This document shows positions 45,442-54,929 of a DNA stretch of 64,000 nt, piece after piece (position 1 is the first letter of the stretch; each line of letters opens with the position of its first letter). Source of the stretch: JBEKSX01 sp049516635 (GTDB lineage Bacteria > Bacteroidota > Ignavibacteria > Tepidaquicellales > OLB5); contig JBEKSX010000002.1 in assembly GCA_049516635.1 (NCBI GenBank), forward strand, positions 20,538 through 84,537, written 5' to 3'. Both the position numbers and the translations under genes were made by a program. The notes beneath the pieces were generated by a model. It made no database searches. It was given only the letters and a program-made list of their open reading frames with translations, and was not told the DNA's origin.

Positions 45442-46098
45442 GGTTAATGTAACTTATTAATTTAATTTTATAATTCTTCAACAAAATAAACATAGAACCA
45501 CAGATTTTAGTTTACTAGATGCTTCTGAAGTTATACTTTTTAGTCAAAATGAGAGTAGTTTGATATGTAATTAACTCTGCGATATGAACTAGCTAAACTG
45601 AAAATTGTGTGTCATTAGATTTAATCTAAAAAGAAATCACCCCCTTAATCCTGCAATACATTTTTAACACTGCATCATTTTTACTATTTGCCTGACCGTA
45701 TCGAAAGTAGAAACGGTGATCTTATGTGGCGGTATCTTTTTTCCGAGCCTCCTCTCTATAAATTGCTGGAGAGAAACCAGAGAATAAGGATCTATCAATC
45801 CGGTCAACAGTAATCTGCATTTGGCGTGATCTCGGTGCGTGGGTCATCCTGAAATTCTTATTGGATAAGTTCAATTAATTTTTCTTCCTTTTATTATTTC
45901 CTCTCGTTCTATGAGTTCGAGATAAAGGATAAAATATAAGAAATTATTAAATAAATCAAGAAAATATTGATACAATTAAACCTAATTATATTAAATTCTT
46001 TGAGAATTTAAAATATTTTGCACTTTTTTTTTAAAATTGTATTTAATTACTATCTTTCGTAAGTTTATTAACATTATCAAATATAAAATAGATAAAAA
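45442..46098. other. Intergenic region with gene remains
   Basis: 657 bases. The middle holds a decayed acyl-carrier-protein gene on the minus strand (45664-45890). The rest, including the ~200 bases before lemA, is AT-rich with no further gene. Confidence 0.6.
45664..45890 (-). pseudogene. Decayed acyl/peptidyl carrier protein-like gene
   Basis: On the minus strand the C-terminal part reads LLLTGLIDPYSLVSLQQFIE then RRLGKKIPPHKITVSTFDTV and RQIVKMM, ending at a TAA (45666-45664). This closely follows the acyl carrier protein layout: SGLIDS with a Pro-Tyr-Ser where D-S-L/M is expected, the acidic helix II, and ENFDT. The preceding text is in another frame, EFQDDPRTEITPNAD, and is separated by an in-frame TAA from KEEKLIELIQ. 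One frameshift near 45808 and one nonsense codon therefore break the gene. The phosphopantetheine serine context (DPYS) is also unlike the normal DSL. No partner enzymes are nearby. Confidence 0.6.
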
Positions 46099-46713
46099 AT
46101 GATAAAATTGAATAAATTTATACAATTAGTATTGATATCAGCTTTAAGTTTTACCGTTTTCGGATGCGGATACAATTCCCTCGTTCAAATGGATGAAAAA
46201 GTAAACCAGGCGTGGTCACAGGTTGAAAACCAGTACCAGCGCAGGGCAGACCTTATTCCTAATCTTGTCAAGACGGTTCAAGGATATGCGGATTTTGAGA
46301 AAGGTGTACTTGTTGAAGTAACTGAACTTCGTTCTAAAGTAGGGCAAATTAAGCTATCAGCAGATGATCTTGCAGACGAGGATAAGTTCAAAAAATTTCA
46401 GGAAGCTCAAGATCAGCTTTCGGGAGCTTTATCAAGACTTCTGGTTGTTGCAGAAAATTATCCCCAGCTAAAAGCAAATGAGAATTTCCTCCAGCTTCAG
46501 ACTCAACTCGAAGGTACCGAGAACAGGATAGCTGTTGAGAGGAAGAAATTCAATGAAGCAGTCCAGGAATATAATACTTCTATAAGAAGTTTTCCAACTT
46601 TGATCACCGCAAAGATATTCGGATTTAAAGATAAGCAATATTTTAAATCTGTGCTTGGTACCGAAAAACCCCCGGACGTAAATTTTGATTTCAATAAGAA
46701 GGAAACAAAATAA
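46099..46713 (+). CDS. lemA: LemA family lipoprotein
   Basis: A 204-residue LemA-type protein: an N-terminal hydrophobic segment ending in a lipobox-like VFGCGYNS (Cys23), then the family signature VNQAWSQVENQYQRRADLIPNLVKTVQGYADFE and a coiled-coil helical body. FNEAVQEYNTSIRSFPTLITAKIFGF at the end is typical. The role is unknown; it is often found with TPM-domain proteins, which are absent here. The stop is only 4 bp before the sugar nucleotidyltransferase gene, an unexpected operon partner. Confidence 0.93.
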   Translation: MIKLNKFIQLVLISALSFTVFGCGYNSLVQMDEKVNQAWSQVENQYQRRADLIPNLVKTVQGYADFEKGVLVEVTELRSKVGQIKLSADDLADEDKFKKFQEAQDQLSGALSRLLVVAENYPQLKANENFLQLQTQLEGTENRIAVERKKFNEAVQEYNTSIRSFPTLITAKIFGFKDKQYFKSVLGTEKPPDVNFDFNKKETK

Positions 46714-46717
46714 TTCC

Positions 46718-49177
46718 ATGCAGGCAATAATAATGGCGGGCGGGTTTGGAACAAGGCTGCGTCCTTTAACTTGCAGCATACCTAAACCTATGGTTCCGTT
46801 ATTGAATAAACCGATACTAGAACATAACATAAATTTGCTCAAGTCTCATGGAATTAAAGACCTGATTATAATTCTCTATTACCAGTCAGAAATTATAAAT
46901 CAATATTTTAAAGATGGCAGAGCTTTTGGTGTAAATATACAATATGTAAAACCTGATGCTGATTACGGAACCGCTGGCGCAGTATACAGGGCAAAGGATT
47001 ACATAAACGATACCTTCTTGATTATTAGCGGAGACGTAATCACTGATTTCGATTTGACCAAAGCTATATCTAATCATAAAAAGAATTGTTCGGAAGCAAC
47101 ACTTATTTTAACGCATTCAAAGAATCCACTTCAGTTTGGAATCGTACTGACAGATGAAGAAGGAAAGATACACAAGTTTTATGAAAAGCCTACATGGAGT
47201 GAAGTATTCAGCGATACTATAAACACGGGAATATATATTTTAGAAAAAGATGTACTTGATTTAATTCCTAAATCAGTACAGGCAGGAAGACATGGTATTG
47301 ATTTTTCGAAAAATCTTTTTCCGTACATACTCAAGAACAATCTCCCGCTATATGGTGATATTGAAAACGGTTACTGGAAAGATATAGGCAGCCTTGATGA
47401 TTATATCTCTGCAAATCTTGAAGCTCTGAAAGGAAAAATAAAATTTCCATCAATTAAAATCTTATCAAAAAGCGGAAATGTGATTTCTAAATCAGCTAAA
47501 GTATCCAGCACTGCAGAAATTACTAACTCTGTGATCGGTGATGAGTGTGAAATCGGACCGCATACTAAAATAAAAAATTCTGTATTGTGGGATAAGGTAA
47601 GCATCGAAGAGAGCTCAAGAATAACGGACACGGTTATATGCAGCAGGGTTAAAATAAGAAATAACACGGATATACATAAAAATGTTTTTATTGGTGAAGA
47701 TGTCCGAATCGGGAGCAGTGCAATAATTCGATCGGGAGTGAAGATCTGGCCGAACAAGATAATCGACGGTAGCTCTGTTGTCTCTAAAAACGTAGTTTGG
47801 GAAGACAGATGGAAAGACTCGCTTTTCACCGACTCCAGGATCACAGGACTCGCTAATATCGAGATCACACCAGAGTTTGCTTCAAAAATCGGATTGATAT
47901 TTGGAATATTTATAGGAAAAAGGTCCAGAATTGATGTTTCCCGTGATACCGACAATGTTTCCCGAATGATTAAAGGAGCACTCATTAGCGGATTAATGTC
48001 AAGCGGTATCCAGGTAATCGACCTGCAGACCACACCTATCCCGATCCTAAGACAGGAGCTGCGCTCTGGAAAAGGTTCAGGTGGTGTCTTTGTCAGAAAA
48101 TCACCTTTTGACTCATCGAAATGCGATATCATATTTTTCGACTCAACGGGAAAGGACCTTTCATCCCAGATGACAAAGTCCATTGAACGGCTGTATTTTA
48201 CGGAGGATATCCGGCCTGTTCCGTTTAATGAGATCGGGTCAGTTGTATTTCCCGAGCGGACTTACGAAAGCTATAAAGAACATTTTAATTCTAACATTAA
48301 CAAAGATGTTATAAACAAACGCAGCTTTAAGATAGCAATAAACTATTCACACGGGATTACATCATCCATTTTTCCGGTTATTTTAGGGGATTTTAACCTT
48401 GATCTGGTTTCTCTTGATGCACATCTCGATCCATTGAGACAGATACGTTCACCTCTGGAATTCCAGTCTGCACTAAAACAATTGTCTTATATCGTGACAT
48501 CTCTAAAATACGATGCGGGTTTTCTAATGGATGCAGGCGGCGAGAAAATTTTTATGGTTGATGATTCCGGAAAGATAATAAGTAATGAGAGATTCCTTTC
48601 AATCATAGTAAGTCTTTTCCTGAGTTTATATCCATCAACAAAAAAGATAGCAGTACCTATACAGGCATCCAGCGAAATTGATATCATTGGACAAAAATAC
48701 GGTTCGGAAATAATCCGTGTAAAGGACTCCCACTTTGCAATGATGAGCTCAGCAGAGCTTCCCGGAGTAGGAATGGTCGGCGGAACAAAAGGCGGTGTGA
48801 TATTTCCTGAGTTCATTCATTCGACCGATGGGATGTATGCCGTAATGAAAATCCTCGAGATGCTTGCAGCTTCAGGAAGATCGCTCAGCAAAATAGATAA
48901 AGACACCCCAAAATTGCATATGGTGAAGAACAATATTTTTTGTACAAAAGAGCAGAAGGGAAGAATAATGCGCCGCCTTGTAGAAGAAACAAGGAATTAT
49001 AAAAGATTGCTGCTCGACGGGATAAAAATCTATTTTGAAGACTGCCAGTGGGTATTATGCATCCCCGACAGTGAGAGAGAGCTTTTCCATGTTAATGCTG
49101 AAGCTAAAAACCGCGCTACCGCAGAAGAACTCGTTAAAGACTTTACAAGCAGAATAAAGAAATTTCAAGAAAATTAA
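46718..49177 (+). CDS. Sugar-1-phosphate nucleotidyltransferase fused to a degenerate phosphomannomutase
   Basis: With the ATG at 46718 the protein has 819 residues. Residues 1-230 are an NTP-transferase domain with IIMAGGFGTRLRPLT, ISGDVITDFD and NTGIYILE, most like mannose-1-phosphate guanylyltransferase. About 245-370 is a left-handed beta-helix of hexapeptide repeats. From 370 on is a phosphohexomutase-like module. In it the phosphoserine loop (normally TASHNP) is replaced by VRKSPFDSSKCD, so mutase activity is doubtful, although the later DAGGEKIFMVDDSG loop remains recognisable. The product would be GDP-mannose or a related NDP-sugar for the polysaccharide locus that follows. Confidence 0.88.
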   Translation: MQAIIMAGGFGTRLRPLTCSIPKPMVPLLNKPILEHNINLLKSHGIKDLIIILYYQSEIINQYFKDGRAFGVNIQYVKPDADYGTAGAVYRAKDYINDTFLIISGDVITDFDLTKAISNHKKNCSEATLILTHSKNPLQFGIVLTDEEGKIHKFYEKPTWSEVFSDTINTGIYILEKDVLDLIPKSVQAGRHGIDFSKNLFPYILKNNLPLYGDIENGYWKDIGSLDDYISANLEALKGKIKFPSIKILSKSGNVISKSAKVSSTAEITNSVIGDECEIGPHTKIKNSVLWDKVSIEESSRITDTVICSRVKIRNNTDIHKNVFIGEDVRIGSSAIIRSGVKIWPNKIIDGSSVVSKNVVWEDRWKDSLFTDSRITGLANIEITPEFASKIGLIFGIFIGKRSRIDVSRDTDNVSRMIKGALISGLMSSGIQVIDLQTTPIPILRQELRSGKGSGGVFVRKSPFDSSKCDIIFFDSTGKDLSSQMTKSIERLYFTEDIRPVPFNEIGSVVFPERTYESYKEHFNSNINKDVINKRSFKIAINYSHGITSSIFPVILGDFNLDLVSLDAHLDPLRQIRSPLEFQSALKQLSYIVTSLKYDAGFLMDAGGEKIFMVDDSGKIISNERFLSIIVSLFLSLYPSTKKIAVPIQASSEIDIIGQKYGSEIIRVKDSHFAMMSSAELPGVGMVGGTKGGVIFPEFIHSTDGMYAVMKILEMLAASGRSLSKIDKDTPKLHMVKNNIFCTKEQKGRIMRRLVEETRNYKRLLLDGIKIYFEDCQWVLCIPDSERELFHVNAEAKNRATAEELVKDFTSRIKKFQEN

Positions 49178-49181
49178 GTAA

Positions 49182-50585
49182 ATGAATAGATTGCTTGAAA
49201 ATACTTATAGGATCAGACAGAACTTAGTTCTTAGCAAAGCATACCCTTTCGGACTGGAACGAGAGAAAGAAATTAAGTATGTACCAAGAAATACAAAATT
49301 GCTTGCCTGGGGTATCTTCCTGATATTCTTCATCGATAACAGTACACTCGGGCTTTTACCACCTCAAGCATATATGTTGTATAGGAATGTACGTATATCT
49401 GATTTTTTAATGTATACTTTAATAATCTATTCGTTATTTCACACTGGTGAGTTTCGTGATCTTTTAAAAAACAAGGTATTTATATTGATTGAGCTCATGT
49501 TCTTTTACTACGGGTTACAGTTTATAGTTAGTGTAATTGTATATGGAACTAATCTTGTAGAATACTTTTTCCGCTTAAAGAATTTATGGGCATCTTTTCT
49601 TATTTTCCCCTACTTGCTGCTTTTCAAACGAGGGGGGCTGACTTATATGATAAAAATATTTTTACCTGTTGCGGTAATATCAAATGTCTTATACATCATT
49701 TCTGCTCTAACAGGGATAGCCTTTTTACCCGTAACCTACATAATAAAACAATATTTACCGGGGGGTTTAGAGGTGTACAGGGTTTACGGAGGGACATTCT
49801 TCGGAGAAATCTTCTTCATAGGGTTTATTTACCTCCTGATTACAAAAGGATTTAGATTTTCTTATTTAATACTCACTATCTTTTTTGCAATTCCTCAAAT
49901 TCTTACATTTGGAAGAGGAACCTGGGCTACGCTTATTTTCCAAATACTCATTATACTCATGTGGAACTTGTTTAGAAATAGAAACATCAAGACAATTATC
50001 AGGCAACTGGTTATCATATCTGTATTATCGAGTGGACTTGTGTATTCCTTCACCTCATTTATACCAGAGTCTGAAAATTACATTGAAGCATTGAATACAC
50101 GCGTAATACAGGGAGAGGAAGATTACACATATAAGGAAGGAACGTATGGCACGAGGTATATAAGCCGAGATATACTGATAGATTTATGGTTGAATTCTAA
50201 TATATTATTTGGTATTGGTATGCACCCTTTCTGGGTAGAACAGAAGCCTGTAACCGAACAAGAGAGATTATATTACTGGGGATTTTGTGACCTGGGGTGG
50301 CCTGCTGTTTTAGCTGCGTACGGCCTTGTAGGATTTTTGCTGGCGGCAATTTTCCAGATCTATTTTATTATTATTAATTACAAAATTCTTAAAAGGATTT
50401 CAAATCCCGATATCCATGCATTTTTTGTACTTGCTTTATTTAGCTCATTAATATTTACTAGTCTATTTAATTTTAATTTCGTAATGATCTCACTGAGTGT
50501 TTACGGTCTTGGGGGTGTATATAGTTTTAGTGTAGCAATCACGATATATATGCACAATTTAATAAAAATAAAAGATAATGTTTAG
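49182..50585 (+). CDS. O-antigen polymerase/ligase-like membrane protein
   Basis: A 467-residue inner-membrane protein with about 11-12 hydrophobic segments and a large hydrophilic loop near residues 300-360 (VIQGEEDYTYKEGTYGTRYISRD...). This is the Wzy/WaaL layout. ILTFGRGTWATLIFQ in the middle matches the R-G loop of O-antigen ligase/polymerase (PF04932-like) proteins. It probably polymerises or transfers glycan repeats from undecaprenyl pyrophosphate in the periplasm. It follows the nucleotidyltransferase by 4 bp. Confidence 0.75.
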   Translation: MNRLLENTYRIRQNLVLSKAYPFGLEREKEIKYVPRNTKLLAWGIFLIFFIDNSTLGLLPPQAYMLYRNVRISDFLMYTLIIYSLFHTGEFRDLLKNKVFILIELMFFYYGLQFIVSVIVYGTNLVEYFFRLKNLWASFLIFPYLLLFKRGGLTYMIKIFLPVAVISNVLYIISALTGIAFLPVTYIIKQYLPGGLEVYRVYGGTFFGEIFFIGFIYLLITKGFRFSYLILTIFFAIPQILTFGRGTWATLIFQILIILMWNLFRNRNIKTIIRQLVIISVLSSGLVYSFTSFIPESENYIEALNTRVIQGEEDYTYKEGTYGTRYISRDILIDLWLNSNILFGIGMHPFWVEQKPVTEQERLYYWGFCDLGWPAVLAAYGLVGFLLAAIFQIYFIIINYKILKRISNPDIHAFFVLALFSSLIFTSLFNFNFVMISLSVYGLGGVYSFSVAITIYMHNLIKIKDNV

Positions 50586-50795
50586 TTTATTTCAAACAGT
50601 TAAGTTATAAAAATCGAACCTTGGATAAAGAAAAGAATATTAATAACTCAAGAAAATTCAATAATATTAAAAAGTTTATGAATTATTTGTTTAATACAAA
50701 TTATTATAAAACTTAATTTAATTATAACGTCAGATACAAATATCTATAATTAATTACAATAATAGCTGATGCTTATAATTTTGTTTCATACTATC

Positions 50796-52499
50796 TTAGT
50801 TTATCTTGTGATATATTTCATACCCGGGTAAAACTCTATACAATACAAACTCCTTCTTAAGAAGATATATTAAATTACCAAGATTATCCCAGTTTCCTCC
50901 TGAAAAATCACCCTGTACAATTGTTTTTATGACCATCCATTCAACGCCACAAAATTTAATTTTTTCAAGAATTTCTTCGGGCTTATAAATATCCAGCATC
51001 CAATAATCAACAATAAACAAAGGGAATTTTGGAGTCCTTCCCAAAGCAAAATTGAGGGGATCTTCGGGCGGTATTAATATTATTGGTTCATTAACAGGGA
51101 TTTCTTTATTCACAAAATTGATTAAATTATCCAGGTTAGGAACAAATTCACCCGGTACAGATAATCCCCGCAAATTAGGTGTCGTAGAATGGTAAATTTT
51201 CTCTTTGATTTCATATCCATATAACCAATGGTATTGATGATTGGATATTACAAACATCACAATCAAAAGAGCCAAAATAATAGAGTTTGTAATCATAAGT
51301 CTAACAAGAAGATGTGGATTTCTTCTAAAAACCGATTTAGATAGAACTAAAAATAATAATGCATATAACACCGAAAGTAATGGGCAGAGATCAACAGAAT
51401 AAGCGGGATAACCGTGAGGTAGCCAGGTAACTATGACTACACCTACGACTGTAAATAAAAGCAGAATAAAAAATATGGAAACATCTTTGACTTTTACAAG
51501 AGCATAAAAAACAGTTATAATACAAACTATAATTGTAACCGGCCAAACTGTTGGGAATAATTCGTAGTATTTTGTATTCCCATAAAATACATTCCTCAGG
51601 GGAAACAAATATATAGGAGAAAGCATTAAAAAAAAGCAAATAAAATAAAGCCAAATATTCTTAAGCTTCAAATACTTCAAAACGACAGCGATTAATAACC
51701 AAAAAACCGATCTTCGCAAGAGAACGAAATTGAAATTATACTGTATGAAGCTTATTATCCCGGGTAAACGTAATTTTGCACTCTCGAAAGTGGAAAAAAC
51801 AAAATTGCTAAAACCTGAGGTTACTGAGATATATGTGATAATAAGGAAAATAGCCAATATAGAACCAACAAAAAACCACAGATATTGTTTTATAGAAAGT
51901 TCACCCTTCTTAAAGAAAATAGTCACTATAAATGTTAGGTGAAGCATTGCTAAATAAACTAAACCCATGTTTTGTTTAAAAAAGACTGGTATAACGGAAC
52001 ATATACCCGCCAGGATTGAACATACTTTTGGGAATGATTTTTTATAACAATATAGTACAAGAAATAAAGAAAGCAGAATAAGGAAAAGACAGTCGATATC
52101 ATAAAACGGAAATGAAATAATTCCATATCCGCCCGTAATTGAAACAGGAAGTGTAATTGCAAGATTTAACCATTTCCCGTTATTGAAGAAGAACAAGATC
52201 CGATAGGTTAAAAGATAAATTAAAAACGAAATCAGGCTACAATAAATAATTTGAGGATAAAGAGTAGACCCGAATACTTTCATAATAAATGCCTGTATTA
52301 AATATGTGCCGGGAGTTGTAAGTAATAAAAAATCCTTATAAGGTACCTCACCTATTGATATACGGTAAGAATTCTCAATAATAAAGCTAGAATCATAAAG
52401 AGGCCAAAATCTATTTGCCTGAAAAATAACTGTAGCAACTGGTAGTAAGGCAAATAAAAAGGAGATTTTGTGATTTTTGAAAGTGAAATCTTGCACCAT
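50796..52499 (-). CDS. Multi-spanning GT-C-like membrane protein
   Basis: A 567-residue inner-membrane protein with around 12 hydrophobic segments. The first external loop reads PLYDSSFIIENSYRISIGEVPYKDFLLLTTPGTYL, an E-x-x-R...G..PY.DF...PG pattern seen in families of putative membrane mannosyltransferases. The C-terminal soluble part (NFVNKEIPVNEPIILIPPEDPLNFALGR) is periplasmic. Orientation is opposite to the surrounding polysaccharide genes, so it is separately transcribed. Function inferred only from topology. Confidence 0.65.
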   Translation of the reverse strand: MVQDFTFKNHKISFLFALLPVATVIFQANRFWPLYDSSFIIENSYRISIGEVPYKDFLLLTTPGTYLIQAFIMKVFGSTLYPQIIYCSLISFLIYLLTYRILFFFNNGKWLNLAITLPVSITGGYGIISFPFYDIDCLFLILLSLFLVLYCYKKSFPKVCSILAGICSVIPVFFKQNMGLVYLAMLHLTFIVTIFFKKGELSIKQYLWFFVGSILAIFLIITYISVTSGFSNFVFSTFESAKLRLPGIISFIQYNFNFVLLRRSVFWLLIAVVLKYLKLKNIWLYFICFFLMLSPIYLFPLRNVFYGNTKYYELFPTVWPVTIIVCIITVFYALVKVKDVSIFFILLLFTVVGVVIVTWLPHGYPAYSVDLCPLLSVLYALLFLVLSKSVFRRNPHLLVRLMITNSIILALLIVMFVISNHQYHWLYGYEIKEKIYHSTTPNLRGLSVPGEFVPNLDNLINFVNKEIPVNEPIILIPPEDPLNFALGRTPKFPLFIVDYWMLDIYKPEEILEKIKFCGVEWMVIKTIVQGDFSGGNWDNLGNLIYLLKKEFVLYRVLPGYEIYHKIN

Positions 52500-53172
52500 A
52501 AAATATCACATAACCGATTGTAGAATCTTTATTTTCAATTCACAGAAATAGATTAAGATTGGGGTAGAAATCTTCAATGAAGATTAATTTTGTTTCAAAG
52601 TTCTATTATATCATTATAGACATAAACCTATCAAACTGAAAGCTTAACTTCAAGTCAAAATATTAATCTTTCGATATAATGATAACTATAATCTGCAACT
52701 GCTATTTATACAATATAAAAAGAATCAAAGATACTTGTTCTATGATTTCAGCAACCAATGAACCAGCAATAATAAATTATGCCATTTACTTTATTTAGTA
52801 TTACCAAAGGTGAAAACTAAAGGACTTTAAAAATATCTAAATATCCGTATTTTATGTAAGAATCTTATTCATTAGTTTTACTAATTAACATAGTTAAGAA
52901 ATTCGTATTGCTTTTATAATAATTGTATTAATTGATCTATTCAACTATGAATAGCGAGTTATATTCTTCAAGGAAATTTATGGCGTTGAACTCGAGTCAA
53001 TTTCATCTATAACGAGCACAGGATTTCATAGTTCAACTTATTCGGATATTACTTATTAGGATTATTACTGACTAAATATTGAGAATTCTATAGCAATTAT
53101 AACAAAAACCTAAAGTTTTCTTTGTAAAAACTGAACTTATAACAAATAAAATAAATCTCAAATAACAGTCAG
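52500..53172. other. AT-rich gap before the sugar-amine operon
   Basis: About 670 bases, strongly AT-rich, with stops in all frames and no recognisable repeat, RNA or gene remnant. It must contain the promoters of the divergent genes on either side. No -35/-10 pair could be chosen with confidence. Confidence 0.5.
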
Positions 53173-53181
53173 GTGTATAAC

Positions 53182-54102
53182 ATGGATAAAATAAATTATT
53201 CTGTTGTTATTCCGGTTTTCAATTCAGAGGCAACTTTAAAAGAGTTATATCATAGAATAACAAGAGTGTTTGAAAATTTGGACAAATCTTATGAAGTAAT
53301 TTTCGTTGAGGATTGCGGAACGGACAACAGCTGGCATGTTATAGAAAATCTGAAAGAGAATGATCCTTCACATATTATAGGTATTAAATTCTCCAAAAAT
53401 GTAGGGCAACATAATGCCATACTTTGTGGTCTTAATTATGTTAGTGGAGAATTTGTAATTACTATTGATGATGATTTACAAAATTTACCGGAAGATATCC
53501 CCAAGCTAATAGACGAACGTGCTGCATCAAATTCTGAGCTGGTTTATGGATATTATCATGAAAAAAAACACAATATGCTTAGAAATTTAGGAAGTAATTT
53601 AATTCAATTGGTATTTAGAAATATTTTCAGAACGAAAGGTAAAATTACATCTTTTAGATTAATTGATTCCGAATTAGTAAAAAAAATAGTGTCTCATAAA
53701 CAAAACTTTGTTTTTATAGACGGACTTCTGCACTGGTACACAAAATACATATCTTATACTTTTGTAGAACATGAAGAAAGAAAAATTGGAAGATCTGGAT
53801 ATAGTTTTAAAAAATTGGTTGCTTTATCTAATAATCTTATTTTCAATTTTACTACTTACCCTCTTAAGATTGTGATCTATCTAGGTATATTTTTTTCATG
53901 TATCAGCTTCTTCATAGGTTTTATTTTCATCTTCAGAAAATTCGTATATGATGTACCCATTGGATATACTTCTATCATCGTATCAATATTTTTTACCGCT
54001 GGTTTGATCTCATTAATCATAGGGGCTGTAGGAGAGTATATTATTAGAATATTTACTTTGCAAAATGATAAACCACAATTTTCGGTAAGAAAAATAATTT
54101 AG
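53182..54102 (+). CDS. GtrB-like polyprenyl-phosphate glycosyltransferase (GT2)
   Basis: A 306-residue family 2 glycosyltransferase: YSVVIPVFNSEATL at the start, FVEDCGTDNSW, and the metal-binding Asp96-Asp98 in TIDDDLQNLPED. Two C-terminal membrane helices (about 230-255 and 265-295) follow, as in GtrB and dolichyl-phosphate-mannose synthases. It probably loads a sugar onto undecaprenyl phosphate on the cytoplasmic face. The ATG at 53182 is preferred over a GTG nine bases upstream. It opens the operon that continues with the WecD/WecE-like genes. Confidence 0.88.
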   Translation: MDKINYSVVIPVFNSEATLKELYHRITRVFENLDKSYEVIFVEDCGTDNSWHVIENLKENDPSHIIGIKFSKNVGQHNAILCGLNYVSGEFVITIDDDLQNLPEDIPKLIDERAASNSELVYGYYHEKKHNMLRNLGSNLIQLVFRNIFRTKGKITSFRLIDSELVKKIVSHKQNFVFIDGLLHWYTKYISYTFVEHEERKIGRSGYSFKKLVALSNNLIFNFTTYPLKIVIYLGIFFSCISFFIGFIFIFRKFVYDVPIGYTSIIVSIFFTAGLISLIIGAVGEYIIRIFTLQNDKPQFSVRKII

Positions 54103-54208
54103 TAACCTGAAAAATGAAAACTATTTAAATAGATTTTCAAATTAACTTAATACTGATAAACTTTAATTTTTTTAATTGATACATAACAAATTCATTGCAA
54201 ATTAAATA

Positions 54209-54928
54209 ATGATGAAAAGATTCAAAATTCTTAAGTGGGATACGAATCTGTTTGGATACAATGTTGCACAGATGAATGCTGATAATAATTTTGCTCTTGA
54301 ACCGGAAGCTTTGAGGAGATCGCTAATAAAAGATAGTATCAAACTCCTTTATATATTTATTGAGCTACCTAATAATTTGGTACAAAATAATATTGAAGCT
54401 GCCGGTGCTTTCAAAGTAGATGAAAAGGTTCTTTATCATAAAACTGTTAAAAATAATACTGTAGATGACATAACTCCGGATATTGAACCATATAATTCTT
54501 GTTCTGTAAATGATAACCTTCTTTCTTTAACATTCCAAAGCGGCATCTATTCAAGATTTTACACTGATAAAAATTTCAAGAATAACGAATTTGCAAGGCT
54601 TTATACTATATGGATTGAAAGATCAGTAAAAAAAGAAATTGCAGATGAAGTATTAGTGTATGCAGTTTCGGGCAGGGAATACGGTATGATAACCTTAAAA
54701 GTAGACAAGAATATAGGGATTATCGGACTTTTTGCTGTAGATGGTCAAATGAGAGGAAGGTCGATAGGTAAAAAACTTATAGTTGCAGCAGAAAAATATT
54801 TTTCAGATCGAGGGATCAAGGAGATTGAAGTTACTACCCAGAACGCTAATATTACTGCATGCAAGTTTTATGAATCCCGTGAATTCAAGGTTAAAAATAT
54901 TAAAAATGTTTACCACTTCTGGTTATAA
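54209..54928 (+). CDS. WecD-like dTDP-amino-sugar N-acetyltransferase (GNAT)
   Basis: A 239-residue two-part protein. The N-terminal ILKWDTNLFGYNVAQMN is the hallmark of the WecD/RffC group that acetylates dTDP-4-amino-4,6-dideoxygalactose. The C-terminal GNAT domain has IGIIGLFAVDGQMRGRSIGKKLI for acetyl-CoA and ITACKFYESREFKVKN. It ends one base before the WecE-like aminotransferase starts, the same pairing as in the enterobacterial common antigen cluster. Together they would make dTDP-4-acetamido-4,6-dideoxygalactose. Confidence 0.8.
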   Translation: MMKRFKILKWDTNLFGYNVAQMNADNNFALEPEALRRSLIKDSIKLLYIFIELPNNLVQNNIEAAGAFKVDEKVLYHKTVKNNTVDDITPDIEPYNSCSVNDNLLSLTFQSGIYSRFYTDKNFKNNEFARLYTIWIERSVKKEIADEVLVYAVSGREYGMITLKVDKNIGIIGLFAVDGQMRGRSIGKKLIVAAEKYFSDRGIKEIEVTTQNANITACKFYESREFKVKNIKNVYHFWL

Positions 54929-54929
54929 G

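Noticed and set aside
54783..54929. Longer N-terminus for the WecE-like aminotransferase
   Set aside because: Lies within the WecD-like gene in another frame. The ATG at 54930 gives the normal family length.
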